A DNA stretch of 64,000 nucleotides, taken from assembly GCA_015143295.1 (NCBI GenBank), contig CM026562.1, forward strand, positions 17,259,442-17,323,441, given 5' to 3'. Positions 32,456 to 42,541 of the stretch are shown one piece after another. Every line of letters starts with the position of its first letter. The stretch's first letter is position 1. The translations under genes were made by a program, and so were the position numbers. The notes beneath the pieces were generated by a model, which worked only from the letters and a program-made list of their open reading frames with translations, was not told the origin of the DNA and did not search any database. The stretch is from Tetracentron sinense (taxonomy: Eukaryota; Streptophyta; Magnoliopsida; Trochodendrales; Trochodendraceae).

Positions 32456-34936
32456 TGTAAGCACCCGATTTTTACACCCAATCCTAACTGTAGTTATAGC
32501 CCATTTTAAACTATGGTTATCCCCTCACCTCAACCCCAGTCCCTTAAACCTAGGTAAGCCTCTAGTCAAACCCTAGAAAACCCTAGAACCAAAACCCCAG
32601 GTGAACCCTAGTAAATCCTAGGACTCAAAACCGTGTCCTAAACCCTCACCTTAGTTAAACCCTACCCTTAGGACCAAACCCTAGGAGACCTTACCATAAC
32701 CCATGACTTATAGGGCCTGGCCCAAGCCTCAGGACCATTAAGGCCCAAAAGCACTAAAGCCGAAGTCCCATAACCCGTATGTGCAGGCCCAGGCCCAGGC
32801 CCAGGCCCAGGCCCAATTCAAATAGATATCAGAAGCTCGGTAGTCGATCTACCGACATTTATTTTTTGCCTTGTTTCGGAATGTCGGTATATCTTCTATC
32901 GACATCTTCAAGTCCCGAGTTGCAGGCCTGCGTACACCCCTGCACACTCTACCTCCACCTCGAACTCTCCATTCTCAACTCTTAGTCGACCTCCCCTTGG
33001 TCCAACCACCTCCTCTCCCTTCTTCCTAATCCCACCTAGGTCCTTTGGTCCCTTCCCTATAAAACCCAAGCTCACCTTCACAGTTGGGGGCTACGCTTTT
33101 TTTAGAGAAGAACCCTTGTTGCAAAACCGAAATCCTCACCCTCTTCAAACCCTTGGTTCGGTTCTAGGCTTCCCCTAGACCTGCCTCTTCCCTCCCCTGC
33201 TCGTGTAGTGCCACCAGGACGCACCACCACCGTGCACAGGCCGACCCTCTATTTGGCAAGAAACAGAGTGCTGGGTAAGGACACTTGCTACCCATTTCTT
33301 TATTGTTCTCTCTCTTTTGAGCCCCTGGTCAATTCCAGGGGAGTTATTTGTTTTCGTTTTGATTGTTTAGCATGTAAATAAGCCCACACAGGGTGTTCAC
33401 CCATCTAAACCATAGGTGTGGTGAACCCCTTCGGGTATGGCAACTCCGGAGCGCCCAAAGCCATTAGAGGACCATCTAGGGGTCCCTCACATCATGAGGG
33501 AACCCCTGGTAATCTCTGTGCATAGCCCCCATGAGCATGATCTCGGTTTTTAGAAAAACCCAGAATGGCGGACTCTCAGTACCGCCACTCGTAAAAAAGC
33601 CTGTTTTCCCTTGTCGGTGATCCCTCTGTTGACTCCCTGTTTTTGACCTTTTTCTAGAGTGTCGGTAATACCTCTACCCAGATTCTGTTTCTCACCTGTT
33701 TTGGTATTGTCGGTACTACCTCTACCACCAATACACTGTTATCTGCATAGCACCTTTACGACCTTGTGGGGCCCACTCCAGGCATCCCCTGGGGCCCACA
33801 CAGAGCCTGATCTCTTCCTAGGAGTCCCCCCTACACTCCGATCACATTGGTTCACCCCGGGTTACACCTTAACCCTAGTTAACAATGGCAAAAACACTGA
33901 ACAAAAACACTGTATACATGTCCGTAATCCAGTTACCGACATTGTCTTTATTTTTGTTTTGGGCTTTTACAGGGGCCCAGGCCTGGTAGGAGACAACTTT
34001 AGGCCCTTCCTAGTCCCCTGGGCCCACCTTGGACTATACCAGACCCTTAACCATGGTTAAGTCCACCTCTAGTTAACATTTAACCACGGTTAAGCACCCC
34101 TTGACCCCACAAACTTTTGGGAAACTAAATGGAAATTTCTTAAAATGTAATTGGATGATAATCCTAACTTTGGCCCCCTCCCTAACCCTGGTTAGAAATC
34201 CTAACTACAGTTAGACCCCCTTAACCGCGGTTAGCAACCCTAACCGTAGTTAAACTTTGGTTTACGGCCTACCGGGCCTAAAAACCAAGTCTATCGAACT
34301 TACCTCTGCCTGTCGAGCCCCGCCTTAGCCTATCGGGTTACAACTCACTCACCCTTTAGTGTAGTTAGCAACCCTAACTGCAGTTAGTTCGGCCTAATCC
34401 CGGTTAGCAACCCTAACCAAGGCCAGACTCCTTCCTAGTCTACCGGACTACTCCCTAAGCCTACCGGGCTTACATACCTTGCACTTGACCCTCCTCGGTC
34501 AACCCAACCTAGCCTACCAGACTAGTCCATGTTAGCCACCCTTGGTGCACACACACATGCCCCTAGCCTCGGCATAGGCTCACGTGCCAGAACTACGCTC
34601 GATCTGATCTCACCCTGTGAGTACGTAGGCAGCCCAACACGGGCCCGACCCTAGTTAGCTTTTCCTTTCTTGGATTAGTATTCACTTAAATGCTTTGACA
34701 TTTTAAACAAGATTAACTTTAATTGGCTTAAACCCGGGAAGTACGGAATCATTGTAAAATAGAAGCCTCGGGGTGCCTAACACCTTCCCCGGACTTAACC
34801 GAACCCCTTACCCTGATCTCTCTCGTGGACCAAGACCTTATCCAAAACTTGGGGGACTTTATCCCTTCTGAATGAATAGGTGGCGACTCTCGAAACCCCG
34901 TGAGACCAAATCAAGGAGTGAATTTCCGCGCTCACA
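32456..34936 (+). repeat. Tat-1 3' LTR
   Basis: 2481 bp starting TGTAAGCACCCG and ending GCGCTCACA. It is followed by GGAAG and then by Copia-B gag (LPKAW... on the minus strand). It matches the 5' LTR throughout. Confidence 0.9.
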
Positions 34937-35540
34937 GGAAGCTTGGTCAAATCCTTAGCTTCTTGAATGGCAGTGAGTTTGGGACCCTAGCTTTTTGGGA
35001 GTGAGTGAAGAACTTTTCTTACATTTTCTGCATTGGAATATACTTTACTAAGAGATTTTAGTCCATTTAAAATATTAGTAAAGCGAGTAAACATATCACC
35101 TATTGATTCATCATTTTCTATTTTGAAAGTTCATACTTATGAACTAACATACTTATCTTTTCTTCTTTTACTTGATTCGTGCCTTCATATGTGACTTGAA
35201 GTTTGTCCTATATTTCTTTGGTGGAATCACATCCAAAGATTCTATTAAACTCTTGTGGACTTAGAGCACAATACAAATTGCTAATTGCTTTAGCATTTGT
35301 TTGGATGAGTTTAATATCAGCCTCATTCCATTCATCTTCAGTTTTAGGAATTCTAATACCATTAACTACTTTATGAGGTAGGTGAGGTCCTTTGACAATG
35401 ACTTTCCAGCAATCATAGTCAAGAGCTTGGAGATAAACCATCATCCTGGTTTTCCAATAGTTATTGTTTTCTTCATTGAATAATGGAGGACGGGTAGTGG
35501 ATTGGCCCTCTCCTAAGGTAGTAGCAAATATGTTTGCCAT
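34937..35540 (-). pseudogene. gag: Copia-B gag N-terminal half
   Basis: The start is at ATG 35540 (MANIFATTLGEGQS), followed by the typical copia gag opening FNEENNNYWKTRM and the DUF4219/UBN2-type core (CDSTKEI). A TAG at about 35208 stands in the STKEIW context, where Trp is expected, so it is TGG to TAG. The frame then continues through YEGTNQVKEEKISMLVHKYE with further small breaks to the Tat-1 junction at 34937. The gag resumes at 13526. Confidence 0.8.
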
Positions 35541-35586
35541 AAGGGATCTTTAAGTCAAGATGGTTAAATCAGAAATAGTGTACAAA

Positions 35587-35598
35587 GCTCTAATACCA
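35587..35598 (-). other. Copia-B primer binding site (Met-tRNA)
   Basis: TGGTATTAGAGC on the minus strand, two bases after the LTR end. It matches the initiator Met-tRNA PBS with one mismatch (C to T). Confidence 0.85.
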
Positions 35599-35600
35599 AT

Positions 35601-36164
35601 TGATGCCCAGATAATGGACCCTAGAGGGGGGTGAATAGGGTTTATGGTAATTTAAAAAATTACTCTAAGTGATTTTTTGCGGAATTAGAAATTTATCACT
35701 GTAACTACAAAATATAAATCAGAGATAAAAAGAGAGAGATAGAAATAAGATACCATACACCAGATATGTTATCGGGGTTCAACAACTTGCCTACGTCCCT
35801 ACCTTTAAGCATCCTGCTTTAAGGATTTTCACACGATTCACTAATCTACTCTTCTTTCCGGGCAGAGAGCAAGCCTTTATAATCTTTTTTCAGGCTTAGG
35901 ATGAACCTCTTAAAATCCTTTTAACAGGCTTAGGATCAACCTCTTCAAGAGAATCATTCTCTTGGATACAAGAAGACACTCTTCTGAACAAGGTGAAAGA
36001 ATCTCTGATTCTTGACTTTCAGTAATAATAGAAATTTGGTGGATTTGAAATCCGAATTGAAAGCTCTTGAATGAGCTGGAAAAAAATGGAAATCAGTGCT
36101 AACAATCTCTCAAGAATGAATGGAATTGAATGTTCAAAGAGAGAGGGATTGGGATTCTTGATGT
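35601..36164 (-). repeat. Copia-B 5' LTR, inner part
   Basis: The LTR ends ...CTGGGCATCA at 35601. At 36164 it is interrupted by solo LTR E and resumes at 54670. It holds the R/U5 end and no ORF. Confidence 0.8.
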
Positions 36165-36965
36165 TGTAGAGCCCCGGAATTTGGGTTCACTGTGCTATGA
36201 ATAGTGTCAGTGAATAGTGTCCTTGTATGGTGTGTGTAAAGGCTTAGAGCCTTCCATCTTGTTCTTGGTTGTATGGTGAGTCAAGTAAGTATTTTAGGTA
36301 TGTGTGTTGAGGCTCAGAAAAGAGAGTATAAGTAGACTCTAAGTGGGTAAAAATTCAAGGGTTTAAAATACCCTAGGTGCTTAAAGGGTCGTAAGTAAAT
36401 AGTGCGGTGAATAGTGCTTGTGAGGCTCAAAGTTCTCAATGTGCTTGTGAATTAGGTGAGGAGTTTATTAAGTCAATTACTATAGGTTTTATGGTGTGTG
36501 ACGGTACTAAAGAACCATCCTTGATGTTTATGGGTGTTAAAATAAAAAGGGGAAATGTTTTAAGTGTCAAGAGGGTGGATGTCTTACCATAACCTCAACT
36601 TGAGGGAGCTCTAGTTGGGTCATAGGTTATTGGAATCGAGTGATTCTTGAATCATTAGAAAGAAATTGAACCCCTCTTTAAATTTTATGGTTATGTCTTT
36701 TTGTGATTTGGACTAGAAGTTAAGTCAAATGTGGGATTTCCGGAACATGGTCTGCTGAGAATTCCTGGAATAGTTTGGAACAGTCCACTTGTGGGCTCAT
36801 TTCGACCCTTTAAAACTCAGAATTCGGATTATTATAAAAGATGAAAGTTGTTGCCCTTTGAATCTAAAATCCAACTCATGTTTAATCATCAAAATCTGAT
36901 CACTGAGTCAAAAGTTATGGCCAAAACATCAAGGCAGACAAAACCGAGCAGCATGAACTGGAGAC

Positions 36966-37183
36966 GAGCGGTCGACCCCTCCACTAAGGGTCGACCGGTC
37001 AGACCAGAGGTCGACCCCTCTAGCACTTTTTTGTATGGGGTTCATTTCCAAAACCCCAAAACTGAACCGATCAACCGGTCACACCTCCGGTCGACCCCTC
37101 CATGCTTTTTTGTGCTGAAACTGACTCTTTTGAGATCTTTTAAGGGTATGGGTGTCTTTGGCCAACCCATTTGGCTATAAATA
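36966..37183 (+). promoter_or_regulatory. LTR E: GGTCGACC array and TATA box
   Basis: GGTCGACC at 36970, GGTCGACCGGTC at 36989-37000, then GGTCGACC and variants to about 37110. They lie in two groups around a TTTGTATGGGG spacer. TATAAATA is at 37176-37183. About 230 bp further on, a donor-like AAAAG|GTAGATACACTC (about 37416) ends the leader. K has the same order of parts. Confidence 0.7.
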
Positions 37184-38176
37184 CAAGCCAATTTGGTGGC
37201 TTAGGGTTTACAACACCCTTAGAGAAGATTTTGAGAGAAATGAGAGATAGTTTGGGTTTCTGGCAAAGGGTTTTGCTTGTGCTTCGTCAAGGATCGTTAG
37301 GTAAAGCTTGTTCTTGCTTCCGAAGCCCAATCTTCACTTCCTCGAGCTTTCTCAAGCTTGGAGTGGATTCAATAAGCTTTCTTAAAGCTTTTATAGCTTC
37401 AAAGGAGTTCTTCTAAAAGGTAGATACACTCTACTACTTACCATGTACTCTTCCTCTTAAGAAAACCATGATTAAAGTATGTTCTTGGGTTGATTGGATG
37501 TTGATTTTATACTTAGATATAAACTACCACTATTAGGCACTCTATGTGTTTGGTTAAATGCCTCAAAGGGATTTTATGTTTAAGTATGCTCCTAATTTTG
37601 CTATGAGATGTAAGTTATCACCAGTATTGAGTTCTATGAATATGATGCTATGTCTACAAGCTTTCTAAATCCACATGATGCTCGCTCACAAGTACTATAT
37701 GCACTCTATGTTCACGAGTCTCGCATGATTAGATGATTTCTCACAAGAAAAGTGTTTTATTAAGTTCATAAGTTAAGATTTCGGTTCAAAAGGGTTTTTC
37801 TTCTAAGTTAAGGTTTCCAAGTATGGTTTTGCTAAAAGAGGTGTTTTTTAAAAGTGGATTTGCTCAAAGAATGATTTCTGAGATTCAAGGGCTTAGGCTG
37901 TAGCACCCCGGACTTTTTCATCCTAAATGAATAGCACCTTCGTAGCTAATTGGCCTTTTTTGTAGTCTAATTAATAAATAAGGGAGAAATTGGAAATTTC
38001 AAAATGTCAGAAATGTTTCTTTTCGAAGTACAAACCCAACGCAAGTTGAATCGTCAAAATCGGACGAACGAGTCAAAAGATAAAGCCAAAACAGTCTGGA
38101 CCTGCAGGCAATCGTAGCTCGGAAGGCAGTAAGGACGTAGCTCGAAAGGCACTAAGGACGTAGCTCTAGCTTTGAT

Positions 38177-38752
38177 AACGTATACGTTGTGCATCCGTTG
38201 TGCAACAGACAACGGGTACGTCGTGCAGCAGACAACGTGTACGTTGTACAACAAACAACGTGTACGTTGTACAACAAACAACGGGCACGTTGTACATAAG
38301 ACAACGGACAACGAGCTCAGCACTATGCACAACACAATGTGACAACGGGTTCGGCACCCTTCACAGCACAACGTGTTCATGCACAACACAACGTGACAAC
38401 GGGTTCGGCACTATTCACAGCACAACGGGTTCAGCACCCTTCACAGCACAACGTGTTCATGCACAACACAACGTGACAACGGGTTCGGCACCCTTCACAG
38501 CACAACGGGTTCGGCACCCTTCACAGCACAACGTGTTCATGCACAACACAACGTGACAATGGGTTCGGCACCCTTCACAGTACAACGTGTTTGGCACTAT
38601 TCACAGCACAACGTGTTCGGCACTATTCACAGCACAACGTGTTCGGCACTATTCACAGCACAACGTGTTTGGCACTATTCACAGCACAACGTGTTCGGCA
38701 CTATCCACAGCACAACGTGTTTGGCACTATTCACAACTCGACGTGTTCAGCA
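38177..38752. promoter_or_regulatory. Tekay-2 5' LTR: ACAACG(TGTA)CGTTGT array
   Basis: It starts with a perfect AACGTATACGTT palindrome (38177-38188), then ACAACGTGTACGTTGT units. It passes into a tandem array of about 27-bp units (CACAGCACAACGTGTTCGGC + ACTATT) from about 38320 to 38750. The AACGT/ACGTT core is kept throughout. Long frames through it (QHNVFGTIHSTT repeats) are repeat by-products. No clear TATA box follows. Confidence 0.7.
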
Positions 38753-39740
38753 CTCGTGTTTTTGCAGAAATTTCAGTAAGGGTATTATGGTCTTTTGGTC
38801 GGTTCATTCTTACCTTAAGAGTTTAACCCGAGCCTTTAGGGCTCATTCTCAACACTTAGAGGATTTGGGGGATTAGAAGAGAGGAGAAAGGGTTTCCTAA
38901 GCTAGGGTTTTGCTTTTGGAGAAGAATCAAAGGGGTTTTGAGACCCTAGATCACTTTAAGTCCGGTTTTTCTCCAAGATCACGGCTCAAGCACTCGTGGA
39001 GAGCGTTCTCCAAGCTAGGGCAGCAACCCAAGCACGTTTTTGAAAGGAGTTTCTTCCCCAACTCAAGTCTCCTTCAAGCAAAGGTGTTCTTCTTTCAAGT
39101 TGGAGCTTCAATCAAGGTTTCTACCAAGGATCAAGCCTTGATCTAAGGTTAGTACACCCTACTAACTTACCCTAGCAAAGATCTAGGTTTTCTATATAAA
39201 AATGTGATTCTTTATATTATGTTTTCTTCCTTATGAAATGTGTTATCCCCCATTAAATATAAACAAGATAATGGAAAAGGTGTGGATGTGTGGATGGAAT
39301 GTTGGATGTGGCGATTGGATGCCGAGATGTATGTTGTGTGATGTGTGTGATGGAAATGGTGGATGGGTATTTTACCAATAATGAACTTACCTTGATGTTT
39401 GGATGGAAAATATGCGCTAAAAAGAACAAGATGAATTATTAAGAAACATTGCATGTGTTGTGTTTGACAAAATGCCTAAACTATGAATAAACGACTTAGA
39501 TGAAGAAAATGGAAATAAGTTTTATGCATGTGTTCTTATAGACGATGAATTGATCCAATGTCATGTGAATTACTTAAGTTACCTATGCTAATATTATGAA
39601 TTGAATTGTAATGCCATATCTCTTTTGTTAAGCGCATTCCCACGATTGTTATTATTGGCACGCACATGAGCACGCATGATAGCATGAACCGAGATTTCAA
39701 GAGCATGTGCATATAATAAACAACAAGAAAATATTGCATG

Positions 39741-40128
39741 TCAAGGAGGTTGGTAGCCCACGGAGATTCAGGTGCTAGCCTCTGGCTCACAAGTGCATTG
39801 CATATCAAGGAGGTTGGTAGCCCAGGGACATTCAGGTACTAACCTCTGGCTCACAAGAAAACCATGCATTTCATAACAAGGAGGTTGGTAGCCCAGGGAC
39901 ATTCGGGTACTAACCTCTGGCTCACAAGAAAACCATGCATTTCATAACATGGAGGTTGGTAGCCCAGGGACATTCGGGTACTAACCTCTGGCTCACAAGT
40001 GCATTGCATATCAAGGAGGTTGGTAGCCCAGGGACATTCGGGTGCTAGCCTCTGGCTCACAAGTGCATTGCATATCAAGGAGGTTGGCAGCCCAGGGAGA
40101 TTCGGGTGCTAGCCTCTGGCTCACAAGT
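39741..40128. repeat. Tekay-2 5' LTR hairpin repeat array (6 units)
   Basis: Six units of about 52-73 bp built on CAAGGAGGTTGGTAGCCC, then CAGGGACATTCGGGT, then ACTAACCTCTGGCTCACAAG. Inside each unit GAGGTTGGTAGCCC pairs with GGGT(A/G)CTAACCTC to form a strong stem. The 3' LTR has five units. Confidence 0.85.
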
Positions 40129-40388
40129 TACAAGATGAAAGTTTACAAGATGATGATCATGCATTCATGCATGCACGCATATATGATTTCTACGAGGCAT
40201 ACCGGGACATGACATGGGTTTTCAAGCATGAGTTTTATCGGCGTTTTCGCACTCATGTACGCACGTCAGGATGCTTGTATTGTATCTTGCCTTATACTGT
40301 TTCTTTTGTGATGTTTCTATTACTGCTTGTATGATATTACTATTGTGTGTTTTTATTATTGTTATGGTCTGCTAGTAGCTTGTACTCG

Positions 40389-40407
40389 CTGAGTATTCCA
40401 TGCTCAG
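40389..40407 (+). promoter_or_regulatory. Conserved CTGAG/CTCAG stem-loop before micro-ORF
   Basis: CTGAGTATTCCATGCTCAG has 5-bp arms and a 9-base loop, and ends 10 nt before the micro-ORF ATG. The same stem is at 16567-16585, 24157-24175, 45964-45982, 51100-51118, 52089-52107 and 57359-57378, with loop changes but constant arms. It could be a leader RNA structure that affects initiation at the ATG. Confidence 0.6.
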
Positions 40408-40417
40408 CCGTACTTTC

Positions 40418-40558
40418 ATGTCGGCAGGTACTGAGGGAGCCCTCGACCCGGAGCCTTGGGTCGAGGAAGAGTATATAGAGGAGAGAGAGCCGGCTATTCC
40501 ATTACAGTCTCAGGCGGACCGAGACCTCGATGGGTGGCCATACCTCGACTACTGTTGA
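40418..40558 (+). CDS. LTR micro-ORF, Tekay-2 5' LTR copy
   Basis: 46 codons plus TGA: MSAGTEGALDPE, then PWVEEEYIEERE, ending DLDGWPYLDYC. Strongly acidic, with no export or membrane signal. The G(T/S)EGA start, the PW(V/I)EE(E/D)Y core and an aromatic C-terminus recur in the Tekay-1, G, H and J copies. Differences from those copies lie mainly at third codon positions. An AG|GT pair right after codon 3 (GGCAG|GT) is also acceptor-like, so splicing into this frame is an alternative. Confidence 0.5.
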   Translation: MSAGTEGALDPEPWVEEEYIEEREPAIPLQSQADRDLDGWPYLDYC

Positions 40559-40845
40559 GGGGAGAGTATGAGAGGGTCTTGTGTATTTTGATATTTTGAT
40601 AGGTGGGCCTGTCCACCTTAGACTTAGACATGTCTTGTATTTATGTTAACTTGGAATACTATTTCGGATCATTAGAAGAAATGAAAATTTGTTTACGCTT
40701 CCGCATATATGTTAGCTTCCGTGCTCTGATTATCGTTGTTAGTATTGTATTTCATCTTGTGCATTACAGGATGGTTTGATAGGTACGTAGTGTGACACCT
40801 AAAATATCCCTAAACTCCTAGGGGGTATTTTGGGGCGTTATAGAG

Positions 40846-40857
40846 TGGTATCAGAGC
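40846..40857 (+). other. Tekay-2 primer binding site (Met-tRNA)
   Basis: TGGTATCAGAGC, three bases after the 5' LTR. Complementary to initiator Met-tRNA. Confidence 0.93.
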
Positions 40858-41169
40858 TCTAGGCATTAGAGTCCCTAGGGTCACTTGGATGATTGAACAA
40901 GGTATTAGAATCACCTTAGAGAATTGTATTCCAAGTATAGACTAACAAGTTAGTCTTAGTCAAAATGGGTTGAACTTCAACTGAACATAGAGTCCTACGC
41001 TAGGAACACGGATTGTATGTTAGGCTATTGTGTTATATACCCTGTGTACATTATTTGTGTTGTACTTATTAAATATGCTTGATGAATATGTATTGAGTGA
41101 ATTGCGAAATTTGTACTAAATGCGTATCCAAGTTAGACTCATGTTGTATTGTTGTTCTCAGGAGAAATC

Positions 41170-42406
41170 ATGAGACGCAATACCCGGGGTCGTGGGTACA
41201 ACACGAGGGGTAATGGAGGTGATGTTCCATCGGGTGATGATCAACCCGGCTTTGCCCAAGCATTCGCATCCATAGCCGAGACTTTGGCTATGTTGGCGGC
41301 AAGGCAACCGGCCACTCCGCCTAATGCGGCACTTATTCCGGCTCCTCCTAACCGAGCCCAAGCCGGGATAGAAGCTTTTCGGAGGATGAGGCCTCCAACT
41401 TTTTGTGGAAGCATTGATCCACTTGTCGCCGAGGGTTGGATTCGGCAACTCGAGAAGATATTCTCGGTATTGGCACCTACAGGAGTGGAAAGGGTCACTT
41501 GGGCCGCCTTTATGCTTGAAGGCGAGGCCGACCATTGGTGGAAATCCGAACTTCGGACCCGAGAGTTGACCCGGCAAGGTCAAGATTGGACTTGGGAGGA
41601 ATTCTTGGAAGCTTTCAACAAGAAATACTTTCCGGTCGGAATGAGAGAGAAAATGGAAGTGGAATTTATTACCTTGGAGCAACGTAATATGTCCGTAGCG
41701 GCTTATGAAGCCAAATTTTCAGAGCTATCTCGATTTGCTCCACACATGATAGCTACCGAGGCTATGAAGGACCGGAAATTCGAGAGGGGGTTGAAGGCCT
41801 ACCTCAAGGATCGTGTCTCAATGTTCCGACATGAGACATATTCAGAAGTTGTGGACAAGGCATTGTTGGCCGAGTCGAATTCCGAAGAGTTCTTTAAGAG
41901 AAGAGGAATGGAGAAAGGACAGTCAAGTAGTTCAGGGGAGAAGAGAGCAAGGACTAGCTTGTATCAGTCCACAGGGCCGGCTCAGTCACAGAGGATGTAT
42001 TCGACACCACAGGTCCCTCGCTCTTTTGCTCCACCGGCTTTTCGCCCGGCTACCTCATATGCTCCTCGCTCCGCAGTTACTCAGGCTACGGGATATGCTC
42101 CTTCCTCCTATTTGCATGATGTCTGCACTCTTTCTGGAAGGAGGCATCTAGCAGGAGAATGCCGGAGGGTTTCAGGAAGTTGCTTCCATTGTGGTGACCA
42201 TGGTCACATGGTTAGAGATTGTCCCCGACGTCAATTGCAAGCTCAGTCTTCGGGGAGCAGGCCCCCGATTAGGCAGACATCTCAGCCTAGCTCTTCTCAG
42301 GCTTCGAGGGCCTCACAGTCTACCCGGCCTCCTCGCCCAGCAACACAAGGCCGAGTCTTTGCCTTATCCGAGAGAGATGCACGTGCATCCGACGATGTCG
42401 TGCAAG
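41170..42406 (+). CDS. gag: Tekay-2 gag (exon before intron)
   Basis: The start at 41170 (MRRNTRGRGYN) is chosen because it matches the Tekay-1 gag start; an upstream in-frame ATG at 41149 is not conserved. The retrotransposon gag core spans about residues 75-230: RMRPPTFCGSIDPLVAEGW, AAFMLEGEADHWW, FNKKYFPVGMREK and YEAKFSELSRFAP. A Ser/Pro/Ala-rich linker follows, then the CTLSGRRHLAGEC motif and the CCHC knuckle CFHCGDHGHMVRDC (about 42181-42222). Without splicing the frame ends six codons on, at 42421. With the predicted intron removed it runs into protease. Gag forms the particle and binds RNA. Confidence 0.85.
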
Positions 42407-42541
42407 GTACGCAAAAATTCTAGAGTCTAAGTTGTGTAAATTTTTATGGTTTATTATGTGATTATTTATACTAAGGGTTATTCTATGTATGATGCTTGTG
42501 ATTGTTTGAAATCTACTAATAGTAGTTACTTAATCGCACAG
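42407..42541 (+). other. Predicted spliceosomal intron between gag and pol
   Basis: The sequence reads CAAG|GTACGC...ATCGCACAG|GCGC, 135 bp and T-rich (TTTTTATGGTTTATTATG), with a branch-point-like CTACTAAT about 30 bp before the acceptor. Removing it restores a continuous phase-1 reading (DDVVQGALLVNE), typical for this family where gag and protease are normally one frame. Tekay-1 has the matching donor. Unspliced RNA gives gag alone and spliced RNA would give gag-pol, a possible way to set their ratio. Confidence 0.75.

Larger units (their letters stand above)
13527..34936 (+). mobile_element. Tat-1: Tat/Ogre-like Ty3/gypsy retrotransposon inserted in Copia-B gag
   Basis: Two long LTRs (13527-15938 and 32456-34936, both TGTAAGCACCCG...CTCACA) bracket an Arg-tRNA PBS, an ORF1 remnant, RT, two RNase H domains, integrase and a long repetitive 3' region. 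The dual RNase H, Arg-tRNA PBS, extra ORF1 and large LTRs are features of the Tat/Ogre lineage. Flanks are GAAAG (13522-13526) and GGAAG (34937-34941), a TSD with one transition. Copia-B gag reads through from one side to the other. The element lacks gag, protease and the RT catalytic core, so it is defective. Confidence 0.88.
37899..40842 (+). repeat. Tekay-2 5' LTR
   Basis: 2944 bp from TGTAGCACCCCGG to ...TTTTGGGGCGTTATA. The expected terminal CA is TA here, while the 3' LTR has ACA. It is 167 bp longer than the 3' LTR, because of extra repeat units in the two internal arrays. Outside the arrays the two LTRs are almost identical. Confidence 0.93.

Noticed and set aside
38200-38876. ORFs with QHNVFGTIHSTT-type repeats (also 49115-49651)
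   Set aside because: They arise from the 27-bp tandem units. The unit length is a multiple of three, which keeps several frames open. Frames differ between the two LTRs.
38910-39146. 78-codon ORF conserved in both Tekay-2 LTRs (also 49685-49921)
   Set aside because: The two copies are alike only because the LTRs are nearly identical. Related LTRs (G, E, H) have no matching peptide at this position, in contrast to the PWVEEEY frame.
39741-40128. Regularly spaced repeats that look like a CRISPR array
   Set aside because: The units repeat over their whole length with no unique spacers, lie inside a plant LTR, and recur in the other LTR. They are hairpin tandem repeats.
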